Notes under the pieces: generated by a model
Database searches by the model: none
What the model was told of the DNA's origin: nothing
Seen by the model: the letters and a program-made list of their open reading frames with translations, nothing else
NCBI RefSeq assembly: GCF_010499265.1
Contig: NZ_JAAGSC010000031.1
Coordinates: forward strand, 1-64,000
Origin: Wenzhouxiangella limi
Lineage (GTDB): Bacteria > Pseudomonadota > Gammaproteobacteria > Xanthomonadales > Wenzhouxiangellaceae
Length of the DNA: 64,000 nt
Direction: 5' to 3'
In this document: positions 55,080-64,000 of the stretch, piece by piece
How positions within the stretch are numbered: the first letter of the stretch is position 1
Layout of the letters: each line of letters begins with the position of its first letter
Made by a program: the position numbers and the translations under genes

Positions 55080-55962
55080 GCGCCGCTGCGGCCATGTCGC
55101 CCTCGTCGGACGGCCCAACGTGGGCAAGTCGACGCTGCTCAATGCCCTGGTCGGTGAGCATCTGGCCATTGTTACCCACAAGCCGCAGACCACGCGCCAC
55201 CGGCTTGTCGGCGTGCTGACCGAGGCGCGCGGCCAGATTGCCCTGGTCGACACGCCAGGGCTGCATCAGCGCCGCCCGCATGGCCTCAACCGGCGCCTGA
55301 ATCGCACCGCGGTCGCGGCCCTGGACAGTGTGGATGTGGTGGTGATGGTGATCGATGCCGCGCACTGGACCGCCGAGGACGACCTGGTGGCCGATCGGGT
55401 GGCACGCTTCCCTGGACCGCGTGTGCTGGTAATCAACAAGATCGATCTGCTCGACGATCGTTCCAGTCTGCTCGAAATGACCGCCCGCCTGTCGTCCCGA
55501 TTGACCCCGACTGCCGTGCTGTACACGACCGCCAGCAAAGGCGATGGCCTGGGCGATCTTGTCGATGAACTGTTTGCCTGTCTGCCGCCGGGTGAACCGT
55601 TCTATCCGGCCGACGAATTCACCGATCGGCCGGCGCGCTTCCTGGCCGCAGAGCTGGTGCGCGAGCAGCTGATGCTGCAGCTGCACCAGGAAATTCCCTA
55701 CGGCCTGACCGTGCAGGTCGAGCGCTACGAGCAACAGGCCCGCCGACTGTGGATCAGCGCCCTGATCGTGGTCGCTGAAGATCGTCACAAGGGCATGGTC
55801 ATCGGCCGCCAGGGCCAGGTTCTCAAGCGGGTGGGTTCGCGCGCTCGTCGCGAGATGGCCGAGTTGCTCGGCCAGCCGGTACACCTGGAGTTGCATGTTC
55901 GCACCCGCGCCGGCTGGGTCGACGACGAGCGCGCGCTCGACGAGCTGGGCTTCGCCGACTGA
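55072..55962 (+). CDS. era: GTPase Era
   Basis: 296 residues from ATG 55072, eight bases inside rnc. GRPNVGKST (G1), PQTTRHR, DTPG, NKID and the C-terminal KH domain (RHKGMVIGRQGQVLKRVGSR). Binds 16S rRNA 3' end in 30S maturation, complementing rsgA and rimM in this window. Confidence 0.97.
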   Translation: MTERRCGHVALVGRPNVGKSTLLNALVGEHLAIVTHKPQTTRHRLVGVLTEARGQIALVDTPGLHQRRPHGLNRRLNRTAVAALDSVDVVVMVIDAAHWTAEDDLVADRVARFPGPRVLVINKIDLLDDRSSLLEMTARLSSRLTPTAVLYTTASKGDGLGDLVDELFACLPPGEPFYPADEFTDRPARFLAAELVREQLMLQLHQEIPYGLTVQVERYEQQARRLWISALIVVAEDRHKGMVIGRQGQVLKRVGSRARREMAELLGQPVHLELHVRTRAGWVDDERALDELGFAD

Positions 55963-55968
55963 GCCGTC

Positions 55969-56670
55969 TTGAGTCGGCTGGTCTCACAGCACTGCTGGAT
56001 TTTGCACCGACGGTCCTGGCGCGAAACCAGCCTGCTGATCGAACTGTTCAGCCAGGAGCATGGCCGGGTGGGCCTGGTGGCGCGCGGCGCGCGGTCGGCA
56101 CGCTCGGCCTGGCGGGGTCTCGGCGAGCCTTTCGTGCCGCTGGAGTCGGAGTGGCTGCGGCGCGGCGAGCTGGGCACGCTGGTCCGGCTGGAACAGACCG
56201 GCCCCCGTCCGGCGCTCAACGGCAGAGCGCTGTGGTGCGCGCTCTACGCCAACGAACTGCTGCTGACGCTGATCGGGCGCGATGAGCCGCTGCCGGAGCT
56301 GTTTGCGGCCTACGCCGGCCTGCTGCATGCGCTGGGGTCGGATGCCGGGCTGGGGGGGTCGCTGCGCGCGTTCGAACTGGACTTGCTCAACGCCCTGGGC
56401 GTGGCGCCGGATTTCGAGCGCGAGGCGCATTCCGACCGGCCGATCCAGCCCGACGGCCACTATCGGCTGGAGCCGGAAGCGGGATTCACCGCGGTCGATC
56501 CATTGGCCCGCAACGTTTACGCCGGAGCCGCCATACTGGCCCTTTCCCAAGGCGGGGATGCGAGCCTCGAGCATCGGCGCCAGGCCCGCGACATCACCCG
56601 TGTTCTGCTGGATCACCAGCTGGACGGACGGATACTGAAAACCCGAGAACTGTTCAGGAGCACGCAATGA
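55969..56670 (+). CDS. recO: DNA repair protein RecO
   Basis: 233 residues from TTG 55969, the only start before [20 protein letters not shown]; no ATG is available. OB fold at the N-terminus ([20 protein letters not shown]), then the helical domain ([47 protein letters not shown]). No zinc-binding cysteines, as usual in gammaproteobacteria. Loads RecA in the RecF pathway with RecJ. Overlaps pdxJ. Confidence 0.92.
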   Translation: MSRLVSQHCWILHRRSWRETSLLIELFSQEHGRVGLVARGARSARSAWRGLGEPFVPLESEWLRRGELGTLVRLEQTGPRPALNGRALWCALYANELLLTLIGRDEPLPELFAAYAGLLHALGSDAGLGGSLRAFELDLLNALGVAPDFEREAHSDRPIQPDGHYRLEPEAGFTAVDPLARNVYAGAAILALSQGGDASLEHRRQARDITRVLLDHQLDGRILKTRELFRSTQ

Positions 56671-57413
56671 CTTCGCCTTTGCTTGGCGTCAATATCGACC
56701 ACGTGGCCACCCTGCGCCAGGCGCGGGGCACGTCCTATCCCTCGGTTATCGAGGCTGCCGCCGTGGCCGAGGCGGCCGGTGCCGATGCCATTACCATCCA
56801 TCTGCGCGAGGATCGTCGCCATATCCAGGATGCCGATGTCGTGACCCTCATCGACCGGCTCAAGACCCGCATGAATCTGGAGATGGCCGTGACCGACGAG
56901 ATGCTGGCGATCGCCGAAAGAATCCGTCCGGCCGATGTCTGCCTGGTGCCGGAGCGCCGGGCGGAGCTGACCACCGAGGGCGGACTCGACGTGCTTGGGC
57001 AGCCGTCGCGGATCGAGGAAGCGTGCCGTCGCCTGTCAGCTGCCGGGATTCGGGTGTCGCTGTTCATCGACCCCGAGCCCGAACAGGTTGCCGCTGCACA
57101 GGCGACCGGTGCGAGCGTGGTCGAACTGCACACGGGCTGCTACGCGGAAAGCCGGGGAGAGCAGACCGAGCGCGAACTGGACCGTCTGCGCCGTGCTGTC
57201 GCCGCGGGTCTGGCGGCCGGCCTGCAGGTCAACGCGGGTCACGGCCTGCATGCCGACAATGTGGGCGCCGTCGCGGGGCTGGCGGGTGTGCGCGAACTCA
57301 ATATCGGACATGCGCTGATCGCGCGCGCGCTGTTCATCGGTCTGGATGCGGCCGTGCGCGAGATGAAGCGGGCGATGCAGACCGGTGTCGCTCAGGCCGG
57401 CGAGGTTTCCTGA
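56667..57413 (+). CDS. pdxJ: Pyridoxine 5'-phosphate synthase
   Basis: 248 residues, ATGA overlap with rec[58 protein letters not shown] and [10 protein letters not shown] are the family's signatures. Joins deoxyxylulose 5-phosphate and 3-amino-2-oxopropyl phosphate to make PNP. The era-recO-pdxJ order is common. Its end overlaps the convergent regulator by 22 bases. Confidence 0.97.
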   Translation: MTSPLLGVNIDHVATLRQARGTSYPSVIEAAAVAEAAGADAITIHLREDRRHIQDADVVTLIDRLKTRMNLEMAVTDEMLAIAERIRPADVCLVPERRAELTTEGGLDVLGQPSRIEEACRRLSAAGIRVSLFIDPEPEQVAAAQATGASVVELHTGCYAESRGEQTERELDRLRRAVAAGLAAGLQVNAGHGLHADNVGAVAGLAGVRELNIGHALIARALFIGLDAAVREMKRAMQTGVAQAGEVS

Positions 57414-58174
57414 ACGCTGAGCGCCTGACCGGTGGCCTGTGCGGTGCGCAGGAATTCCACGTAAGCGCTGCCCGCTGAGGGTTCGTTTGGCTGCAGCAGG
57501 CACTGGCGCAGGTCGCCGCAGACCTGATGCAGCCGCGCCGCGCCGGCAAACCCGCAGGCACCGCGCCACTGGTGCAGCAATTCGGCGGCCCGGGCATGCT
57601 CGCCGCTGCCGATCATGGCATCCAGCTCGGGCAGTTTTTCGCTCAGTTCGGCGGCAAACAGGCGGCTCATGCGGGCCACCAGCGCAGGATCGCCGTTGGC
57701 AGCATCCAGGGCCTGCTCCGGGGCAATCAGGCGGGTTTCTTCAAGCCGGGTTTGAGGCAGCGCATGGGCTTCGACGCCGGGTGCGACCTGCTCCAGGATG
57801 GCGGCCAGTAGTTGCGGGATCGTGATCGGCTTGTTGAGATAGCCGTCGACGCCCTGGTCAAGCAGACGGGCGCGCTCTTCGGGTCTGGCGTCGGCGGTAA
57901 GCATCAGTATGGTGGCATTCTGCGAGGGGCTTTCGGACTGGCGTATGCTTTGACACGCGATCAGACCGTCCATGTGCGGCATATGAAGATCCATCAGCAC
58001 CACGTCGAAGCGCCGGCGCTGGCACAGCGCCACGGCGGCCCGTCCGTCCTCGGCCGCGGCGACCTCGCCGACCACGCCGGACAAGCCGGCGTGCAGAAAC
58101 TCGCGGTTGATGTCGTGATCGTCCACGACCAGCACGCTCAACCGGCCCAGGATCTTGTCGGCAGATGAACTCAT
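57392..58174 (-). CDS. Response regulator fused to a C-terminal Hpt domain
   Basis: 260 residues from ATG 58174 (a GTG eight codons upstream exists). [15 protein letters not shown], phosphoacceptor D62 in [14 protein letters not shown]115 in YLNKPI. A linker leads to an Hpt-like helical bundle with the phosphoacceptor His201 in [13 protein letters not shown], the counterpart of H..KG in classical Hpt domains. No DNA-binding domain. It resembles the detached tail of a hybrid sensor kinase and would pass phosphate between a kinase and another regulator. No kinase nearby. Confidence 0.82.
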   Translation of the reverse strand: MSSSADKILGRLSVLVVDDHDINREFLHAGLSGVVGEVAAAEDGRAAVALCQRRRFDVVLMDLHMPHMDGLIACQSIRQSESPSQNATILMLTADARPEERARLLDQGVDGYLNKPITIPQLLAAILEQVAPGVEAHALPQTRLEETRLIAPEQALDAANGDPALVARMSRLFAAELSEKLPELDAMIGSGEHARAAELLHQWRGACGFAGAARLHQVCGDLRQCLLQPNEPSAGSAYVEFLRTAQATGQALSVQETSPA

Positions 58175-60216
58175 CGGGTCAATATAGCCGGATCCCACGT
58201 CAATGCAAGAGGCTGGTTGCGGGCCTGTGCCTGGGGGCCTGCGCGGTCGGGGCCGCGTCCGTGCTCGATCTGCAGTCCGGTCCCGGCCGGCTCGGCCCGT
58301 TGTCCTGGGAGGCGCTGGAACTTCGCCGTTTGCCGGGGCAGGAGCGCTCGCCCGGACTGCAGGTCGAGCTCACCGGCCTGGGCCTGGGTGATGGTTTGCC
58401 GTCCGGGGACCTGGCGCTGACCTGTCGACGCTGGGCCTGGGCAAGAGGCGGCGCCGGCTGCAGCGGCGGGCAGCTGGCTGTCCCAGAGGAGTGGCTGGCG
58501 CTGGACGGAGAGCTGGATCTGACGATTGCGCTCGGTCCGGCTGGAGGGTATCGGATTCGGCTGGAGCATCCCCAGTTGCTGGCCGAGCTGGACTGGTCGC
58601 AGGAAGCGGGGGCGGTGCTTCGTCTGGACCGTCTGGATCTCGATGTCATTGCTCCGATGATCGACCCGCTGCTGGCGCTGAGCGCGCTGGGCGGTGCTGC
58701 GACCGGCACGGTGCGCGTTGACGAAGACGGCATTCGCGGCGAGCTGGCGGTGGACGGCGCGTTTTTCGACACACCTGACGGGCTTGCGGCGGGTGACGGG
58801 ATCGAACTGGAGCTGGAGGTGGCCAGCGCGGCCAGCGAGGCGGAATTCAGGGTCTCGCTCCGGCAAACCGCCGGCGAACTGTTGCTGGGTCCGGTCTACC
58901 TGCCGCCGCCCGAACAACCCCTGGCACTGGAGGCCGACCTTGGGCTCGCCGAGCCGGGAAAGATTCAGGTTTCCCGCCTCCGGCTCAGCGACCCGGGCGG
59001 TCTGACGCTGTCGGGCAGCGCGACGCTGGCCGACAGCGATTCTGGCTGGCAGCCCGAGCGGCTGAGCGTTGATGCGCTGGACGTGGACCTGGCAACCCTC
59101 TGGCCCCGCTGGCTGGACGGGCCCGCAGCCGCGGTCGGGTTTCCGGACCTGGCCGCTCGGGGGCGTATTCAGGGCACCCTGGACTGGGCGCGCGCGGGCG
59201 CCGGGCGGATTGATCTTCGGGCCGAGGGCGTGAGCTTGCGCGATTCGCGCGGTCGCGCCGGTGTTCAGGGGCTCAGTGGCGAACTCAGCGGAACCGACGA
59301 GGCACTGCGGATCGCTTTCGGCTGGGAGGCGCTGGCGCTTCTGGGGCTTGACCTGGGCGGGGCGCAGGCGCGGCTGCATTACGACGAAGTCGGCCTGCGC
59401 CTGCTCGAGCCGGTGCGCGTCGCCCTGTTCGACGGGGCTCTGGTGATCGACGGGCTGGCTTTGCTGGTGGCGCCGGACCTGGAGTCGCAGCTGGTGCTGG
59501 ATGCGCGTATCGAGCCGGTCGATCTGGCCCGGCTCACGCGCGCCCTGGACCTGCCCGAGCTCGGCGGCCGGCTCGCGGGCCGGTTTCCCGGTGTGACCTA
59601 TCGCGACCAGCGACTGGCCTTTACCGGCGGGATCGAGATCGACGCTTTCTCCGGACGGATCGGCGTGGAGCAGCTGGTCATCGAGCGGCTGCTCGGCAGC
59701 GCGCCGGCGCTCTCAGCCCAAATCGAACTGGAACGTCTGAACCTGCTTGAACTCACCGGTGCTTTCGGCTTCGGCCGGATGGAAGGCCAGGTTTCCGGCT
59801 GGGCGCACGACCTGCGGCTGCTCAACTGGCGTCCGGCCGCCATGGATGCGCGACTGTATACGCATGAAGATGTGCCCCGGCGGCGCATCAGCCAGCGGGC
59901 GGTCGACAACCTGTCGAGCCTGGGCGGTGGCGGAAGCGCCGTGATCTCTGGCACGATTCTGCGGCTGTTCGAGGATTTTCCGTACCGCCGGGCGGGACTG
60001 GCGTGTCGGTTGGCCAACAATATCTGCCACATCGACGGCGTCGCGCCGCACGAGTCCGGCGGCTTTTTGATCGTCGAGGGACGCGGCTTGCCGCACCTGG
60101 ACATCGTCGGCCATCGGCGCCTGGTCGACTGGCCGCAGCTGATGGATCAGCTGGCTGGCATGATCGAGCGCGGATCAGCCCAGCCCGGTGAGGGCCAGGG
60201 CGGTTCGAGTCCATGA
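58165..60216 (+). CDS. YdbH-like large envelope protein
   Basis: 683 residues. N-terminal signal or anchor (RLVAGLCLGACAVGAASVL). Long amphipathic beta-rich mid part with repeated LEL.L patterns. The C-terminal 180 residues (LERLNLLELTGAFGFGRMEG, SGWAHDLRLLNWRPAAMDAR, FEDFPYRRAGLACRLANNIC, DIVGHRRLVDWPQLMDQL) match the YdbH/'dicarboxylate transport' domain, related to AsmA-like lipid-transfer proteins that bridge inner and outer membrane. The start overlaps the divergent regulator's start by 10 bases, so the exact start is uncertain; the end overlaps ypjD by 42 bases. Confidence 0.75.
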   Translation: MNSSGQYSRIPRQCKRLVAGLCLGACAVGAASVLDLQSGPGRLGPLSWEALELRRLPGQERSPGLQVELTGLGLGDGLPSGDLALTCRRWAWARGGAGCSGGQLAVPEEWLALDGELDLTIALGPAGGYRIRLEHPQLLAELDWSQEAGAVLRLDRLDLDVIAPMIDPLLALSALGGAATGTVRVDEDGIRGELAVDGAFFDTPDGLAAGDGIELELEVASAASEAEFRVSLRQTAGELLLGPVYLPPPEQPLALEADLGLAEPGKIQVSRLRLSDPGGLTLSGSATLADSDSGWQPERLSVDALDVDLATLWPRWLDGPAAAVGFPDLAARGRIQGTLDWARAGAGRIDLRAEGVSLRDSRGRAGVQGLSGELSGTDEALRIAFGWEALALLGLDLGGAQARLHYDEVGLRLLEPVRVALFDGALVIDGLALLVAPDLESQLVLDARIEPVDLARLTRALDLPELGGRLAGRFPGVTYRDQRLAFTGGIEIDAFSGRIGVEQLVIERLLGSAPALSAQIELERLNLLELTGAFGFGRMEGQVSGWAHDLRLLNWRPAAMDARLYTHEDVPRRRISQRAVDNLSSLGGGGSAVISGTILRLFEDFPYRRAGLACRLANNICHIDGVAPHESGGFLIVEGRGLPHLDIVGHRRLVDWPQLMDQLAGMIERGSAQPGEGQGGSSP

Positions 60217-61026
60217 GCGATCCAGCAGCTGCTCGAGGATGAACTTGCTGCCGAAGTACGCCAGCACCAGCGTCACCATGGCCACCAGGGTCCAGTTGAC
60301 CGCCCGGCGCCCGCGCCAGCCCTGCCACCAGCGCGCGCCGAGGAGCAGACCGAACAGAATCCAGGAAATCACCGACAGCACGGTCTTGTGCAGAAGGTGC
60401 TGGGCCAGCAGGTCGTCGACGAAGGTCAGTCCGGCCGCCAGGGCCACGGTCAGCAACAGCCAGCCGGCCAGGATCAGGCGGAACATCAGCTGCTCCAGCA
60501 CCACCAGTGGCGGCAGCATTTCCAGCTGGCGGATCGGCCGTGGATGCCGAAGAAGATAATCCTGGATCCACAGCAGGATGGCGTTGAGGGCGGCGATGGT
60601 CAGCAGGCTGAACGCCATCAGCGCGGTCAGGATATGCAGCTTGAGCATTGCCGGCAGATGGCCAAGGTACATTGCCCCGGGATGCCCCAGCCACTGCAGC
60701 CAGAGCACCAGTGCCGCCCCTGGAAACACCAGGATGCCGGCCTCCATGGACCGGGTGCCCACGCCGGTCAGCACGAGCACCAGCGCGATCATCATGGTCG
60801 CCAGCGAGAGGATATTGACAAAATTGACGTCCAGGCCCATGGGTGTGGCCAGGCGTAACCACACGAATACCGCATGGCCGACGATCGCCAGTAATGCCAG
60901 CAGGATCGCCGCCCGCCGCCAGCGGCTGGTATCGAGATAATGGCCTCTGGCCAGGCCGAAGCCCGCGCCCAGGTAAAGCAGGCCGGCAAGAAGGGCAATC
61001 AATGCGCTGGCGGACAAATCGGGCAA
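60175..61026 (-). CDS. ypjD: YpjD/CcsA-like inner membrane protein
   Basis: 283 residues from TTG 61026. Eight or so membrane helices; conserved HLPAMLKLHILTALMAFSLL and HLLHKTVLSVISWILFGLLL carry the histidines that bind haem in CcsA/ResC cytochrome assembly proteins. The gene is the usual divergent neighbour of ffh. A role in haem handling or, as proposed for E. coli YpjD-like proteins, divalent-cation homeostasis is not decided by sequence. Confidence 0.85.
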   Translation of the reverse strand: MPDLSASALIALLAGLLYLGAGFGLARGHYLDTSRWRRAAILLALLAIVGHAVFVWLRLATPMGLDVNFVNILSLATMMIALVLVLTGVGTRSMEAGILVFPGAALVLWLQWLGHPGAMYLGHLPAMLKLHILTALMAFSLLTIAALNAILLWIQDYLLRHPRPIRQLEMLPPLVVLEQLMFRLILAGWLLLTVALAAGLTFVDDLLAQHLLHKTVLSVISWILFGLLLGARWWQGWRGRRAVNWTLVAMVTLVLAYFGSKFILEQLLDRSWTRTALALTGLG

Positions 61027-61057
61027 CCTCGTTTTCGAATGAGCATCGGACGACCAG

Positions 61058-61063
61058 TATAAT
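61058..61063 (+). promoter_or_regulatory. -10 element (TATAAT) for ffh
   Basis: A perfect TATAAT 38 bases before the ffh ATG; TTCGAA (61034-61039) 18 bases upstream is a modest -35. Expected start near 61070; AAGGG precedes the ATG. It lies only 32 bases from the divergent ypjD start. Confidence 0.5.
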
Positions 61064-61100
61064 GATTCGTTGTGTTCTTTCCCAAGGGTAAGCTGCTGCC

Positions 61101-62474
61101 ATGTTCGATCAGTTGAGTCAACGCCTGACCGGGTCTCTCGAGCGTCTGCGCGGGCGCGGTCGGCTGACCGAGGACAATATCCGCGAGGCGTTGCGCGAGG
61201 TGCGCGTTGCCCTGCTGGAAGCCGACGTGGCGCTACCGGTGGTCAGGGACTTCATCGCCCAGGTCAGCGAACGGGCAATCGGCCGCGAAGTGACGGCCAG
61301 TCTGAAGCCGGGGCAGGCGCTGGTCAAGGTGGTGCACGAAGAGCTCAAGCGTCTGCTTGGCGAAGAGCAGGTCGGGCTGAACCTCGATCGCCAGCCGCCG
61401 GTGGTGATCCTGCTGGCCGGCCTGCAGGGCGCGGGCAAGACGACGACCGCCGGCAAGCTGGCCCACCAGCTCAAGGAACGCCACGCCAAACGCGTACTGC
61501 TGGCAAGCTGCGACGTGTATCGACCGGCGGCCATCGATCAGCTCGAAACCCTGGCCGGCCAGGTGGAAGCGGATTTCTTTCGCTCTGCCGAGACCGCTGA
61601 CGCGGTCCGGATCGCCGCCGATGCGGTGGCCGAAGCCCGGCGCCGCTTTGCCGAGGTCGTGATCGTCGATACCGCCGGTCGGCTGGCGGTCGACGAGGCG
61701 ATGATGGATGAAATTCGCCGGATTCACTCCGCGATCGATCCCGCCGAAGTGCTGTTCGTGGTCGACAGCATGACCGGCCAGGACGCCGCCAATACGGCGC
61801 TGGCCTTCCACCAGGCGCTGCCCCTGACCGGCGTGATCCTGACCAAGACCGACGGCGATGCCCGCGGCGGGGCTGCCCTGTCGGTGCGCCAGATCACCGG
61901 CGCGCCGATCAAGTACCTGGGTACGGGCGAGAAGATTGACGGGCTTGAGCCCTTTCATCCCGATCGTCTGGCGTCGCGGATTCTGGGCATGGGCGACGTC
62001 CTCAGCCTGGTCGAGGAGGTCGAGCGCAAGGTTGACCAGAAAAAAGCGCGCGCCCTGGCCGGCAAGGTCGGCAAGGCCTCGCGACGCTTTGGCATGGACG
62101 ACCTCAAAGAACAGCTGCAGCAGATGGAAAAGCTCGGTGGCGTCGGCTCGATGCTCGACAAGCTGCCGGGGATGAACCGCCTGCCGGAGGCGGCACGTGC
62201 CCAGATGGATGATCGCCAGACCCGACGCATGATCGCCGTGATCAATTCCATGACCCCGAAGGAGCGGCGCTATCCGGACCTGATCAAGGGTTCTCGCAAG
62301 CGCCGCATTGCCCTGGGTTCCGGCCTTCAGATCCAGGACGTCAATCGCCTGCTCAAGCAGCACAAGCAGATGCAGAAAATGATGAAAAAGGTCGGCAACA
62401 AGGGCGCGATGTCGAAGATGATGAAGCGACTTCCCGGGGGCGGCGGTATGCCCGGCGGCGGCATGCCCTTCTGA
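61101..62474 (+). CDS. ffh: Signal recognition particle protein Ffh
   Basis: 457 residues. N domain, then G domain with GLQGAGKTTT (107-116), SCDVYRPAAIDQL, DTAGRL and TKTDGDARGGA; the Met-rich M domain (about 300-440) with the RNA-binding SRKRRIALGSGLQIQDVNRL helix-turn. C-terminus GGGGMPGGGMPF. Binds 4.5S RNA and nascent signal sequences with FtsY. First of ffh-rpsP-rimM-trmD. Confidence 0.98.
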   Translation: MFDQLSQRLTGSLERLRGRGRLTEDNIREALREVRVALLEADVALPVVRDFIAQVSERAIGREVTASLKPGQALVKVVHEELKRLLGEEQVGLNLDRQPPVVILLAGLQGAGKTTTAGKLAHQLKERHAKRVLLASCDVYRPAAIDQLETLAGQVEADFFRSAETADAVRIAADAVAEARRRFAEVVIVDTAGRLAVDEAMMDEIRRIHSAIDPAEVLFVVDSMTGQDAANTALAFHQALPLTGVILTKTDGDARGGAALSVRQITGAPIKYLGTGEKIDGLEPFHPDRLASRILGMGDVLSLVEEVERKVDQKKARALAGKVGKASRRFGMDDLKEQLQQMEKLGGVGSMLDKLPGMNRLPEAARAQMDDRQTRRMIAVINSMTPKERRYPDLIKGSRKRRIALGSGLQIQDVNRLLKQHKQMQKMMKKVGNKGAMSKMMKRLPGGGGMPGGGMPF

Positions 62475-62489
62475 GCGGGGCGATCAGGC

Positions 62490-62518
62490 TTCCTTTTGCA
62501 GCGTCCGCGCGATAGAAT
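62490..62518 (+). promoter_or_regulatory. Promoter candidate for rpsP-rimM-trmD
   Basis: TTCCTT (62490-62495), 17 bases, TAGAAT (62513-62518), 46 bases before rpsP. The leader has a T-rich stretch (CAGTTTTTCGCAGGAGTTTTT), and AGGAG (62553-62557) is the ribosome site. Confidence 0.4.
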
Positions 62519-62563
62519 GGCGAGTTTGCCGTTACAACAACCAGTTTTTCGCAGGAGTTTTTG

Positions 62564-62827
62564 ATGGTCAAGATTCGTTTAAGCCGTGGCGGTGCCAAAA
62601 AGCAGCCGTTTTATCAAATCGTGGTGACCGACAGCCGCAGCGGCCGGGACGGCCGCAATATCGAGCGGCTCGGCTTCTTCAATCCCGTAGCCCGCGGTCA
62701 GGAAGAGCGCCTTCGGCTGGACACCGATCGGGTGGATCACTGGGTCGGCGAGGGTGCGCAGATGAGTGAGCGTGTCAGTCACCTGGTCATCGAGGCCCGC
62801 AAGGCGCAGCAGTCCGCAGCAGCCTGA
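62564..62827 (+). CDS. rpsP: 30S ribosomal protein bS16
   Basis: 87 residues from ATG 62564, six bases after AGGAG (a TTG one codon earlier is not used). [40 protein letters not shown] and a variable tail. Standard length. First gene of the classical rpsP-rimM-trmD-rplS operon. Confidence 0.98.
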   Translation: MVKIRLSRGGAKKQPFYQIVVTDSRSGRDGRNIERLGFFNPVARGQEERLRLDTDRVDHWVGEGAQMSERVSHLVIEARKAQQSAAA

Positions 62828-63348
62828 TGAACGCCGGGTCCGCCGGGGATACGGTCGTCGTCGGCCGCATTCTCGGCGCCTGGGGCGTTCAGGGATGGAT
62901 CCAGGTCTACTCCTGGACCGATCCGCCCGAAGCGCTGTTCACGTATCAGCCCTGGTATCTCGGCGGACCTGACCGGGCCGTCGCCCTGCTTGACTGGAAA
63001 CGCTCCGGCCAACGTCTTGTCGCCCGGCTGCCCGACGTTGATTGCCCGGAAAAAGCGGCCGCCCTGGCCGACGCCTCGATTCTCGTCGGCCGTTCGCAGC
63101 TCCCCGATCCCAGACCCGGACAATACTACTGGCACGATCTCATCGATCTGGAGGTTTTCAATCTCCAGGGTCATCGCTGGGGCCGCATTACCCGCCTTCT
63201 GCCGACCGGGGCGCACGATGTCCTCCAGGTTGTCGGGGAGGACAAAAAGACCATCCTGATTCCCTTTGTGCCCGATCGGTTTATTCGTGAGGTCGATCTC
63301 GCTGCAGGCCAGGTCCGGGTCGACTGGCCGCGGGAGTGGGAGGATTGA
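62827..63348 (+). CDS. rimM: 16S rRNA-processing protein RimM
   Basis: 173 residues; TGATG overlap with rpsP. N-terminal [20 protein letters not shown] and PRC-barrel C-terminus ([42 protein letters not shown]). Binds S19 in 30S head assembly. Confidence 0.97.
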   Translation: MNAGSAGDTVVVGRILGAWGVQGWIQVYSWTDPPEALFTYQPWYLGGPDRAVALLDWKRSGQRLVARLPDVDCPEKAAALADASILVGRSQLPDPRPGQYYWHDLIDLEVFNLQGHRWGRITRLLPTGAHDVLQVVGEDKKTILIPFVPDRFIREVDLAAGQVRVDWPREWED

Positions 63349-63350
63349 AG

Positions 63351-64000
63351 GTGGCGGGGCTGCGCAGAATCGACGTCATTACCCTGTTTCCGGAATGGGT
63401 CGAGAGCCTCAAGGGGCTCGGTGTGACCGGACGTGCCATGGCGCAGGGCACCATCAGTCTGCACTGCTGGAATCCCCGGGATTTTACCGAAGACGTCCAT
63501 CGCAGCGTCGATGATCGCCCCTACGGTGGCGGGCCCGGGATGGTCATGCGCCCCGAACCGCTGGCGCGCTGTATCGAGGCGGTGCTGGCCGAGGATATCG
63601 CCGCGCCGGTCAGCTTCCTCGGTCCGCAGGGCAGGGTGCTCGATCATGACGGGGTCAGCGAGCTGGCTGGGCGCGCGCGCCTGATCTTGCTTTGCGGGCG
63701 CTACGAGGGCGTCGATGAACGCGTTTTGCAGACGCTGGTTGACGAGGAATGGTCAATCGGTGACTACGTGCTTTCCGGCGGGGAACCGGCGGCTGCGGTG
63801 GTCATGGACGCCGTGATCCGGCAGCAACCGGGCGTGCTGGGCCACGAAGAGTCCGCGCTTCGGGATTCGTTCGTCGGCGGACGCCTGGACTGCCCCCACT
63901 ACACTCGGCCGGCGTCCTGGCGATCGCGGGATGTGCCTGAGGTTCTGCTCAGCGGAGACCACGCCCGAATCGAGCGCTGGCGGCTGGCCGAGGCACTGCA
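63351..64000 (+). CDS. trmD: tRNA (guanine37-N1)-methyltransferase TrmD (3' partial)
   Basis: 216 codons visible, running off the window. Start GTG 63351, seven bases after GGGAGG and just past the rimM stop; a TTG two codons upstream is too close. [38 protein letters not shown], the SAM-binding trefoil knot [28 protein letters not shown] and the catalytic Asp in [18 protein letters not shown]. It prevents +1 frameshifts by m1G37. About 40 residues are missing at the end by comparison with E. coli; rplS should follow. Confidence 0.97.
   Translation, partial: MAGLRRIDVITLFPEWVESLKGLGVTGRAMAQGTISLHCWNPRDFTEDVHRSVDDRPYGGGPGMVMRPEPLARCIEAVLAEDIAAPVSFLGPQGRVLDHDGVSELAGRARLILLCGRYEGVDERVLQTLVDEEWSIGDYVLSGGEPAAAVVMDAVIRQQPGVLGHEESALRDSFVGGRLDCPHYTRPASWRSRDVPEVLLSGDHARIERWRLAEAL

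Overview
The window looks like a chromosomal segment of a high-GC gammaproteobacterium. The conserved blocks point that way: carA-carB-greA-recJ, mlaFEDCBA, lptM-dapF-DUF484-xerC-hslV-hslU, an AlgR-like regulator with hemC-hemD-hemX-hemY, rpoE-rseA-rseB-rseC-mucD-lepA-lepB-rnc-era-recO-pdxJ, and ffh-rpsP-rimM-trmD. Protein character and gene order recall the Wenzhouxiangella/Lysobacterales neighbourhood, but this is an impression from reading. Genes are packed with many ATGA/GTGA overlaps, several genes start with TTG, and no gene-free stretch exceeds 300 bases. I saw no rRNA, tRNA, CRISPR array or classical insertion sequence.

Left 12 kb (1-12,111) is the accessory part. Small toxin-antitoxin (TA) or toxin-immunity loci fill the spaces between ordinary genes: a decayed higBA inside a 117-bp duplication of a methyltransferase-like gene end, an orphan BrnA-like antitoxin, a decayed vapBC, a barnase/barstar pair, an intact Phd/VapC pair, an intact RHH/VapC pair and an intact MazEF pair. 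The two decayed toxins have lost their middle while both ends survive, and the antitoxins are intact. Between these loci lie a DUF3313 lipoprotein, agmatine catabolism (aguA-aguB), a long beta-helix surface protein, an SDR, rsgA and orn.

Middle (12-31 kb): ppsA with its divergent regulator ppsR; a DUF1249 gene; carAB split by a 429-bp inverted-repeat cassette carrying a GxxExxY protein; greA; a COG4255-like gene with recJ; a broken membrane-type glycerophosphodiesterase; two lipoproteins; phaZ; and the six-gene mla operon for retrograde phospholipid transport.

Right (31-64 kb) is core metabolism and information processing: the HslUV protease with xerC, dapF and lptM; an esterase and LytTR regulator leading into haem synthesis; rpoH; murB and pyrD; an ALDH7-type dehydrogenase; the sigma-E envelope-stress operon followed by mucD; translation and secretion factors (lepA, lepB, ffh, rpsP, rimM, trmD); RNA and DNA maintenance (rnc, era, recO); pdxJ; a response regulator fused to an Hpt domain; a YdbH-like protein; and a YpjD-like membrane protein.

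The most unusual signals are the internally deleted toxins, the inverted-repeat cassette between carA and carB, two TA promoters that predict leaderless mRNAs, and a short AT-rich rare-codon patch inside carB.
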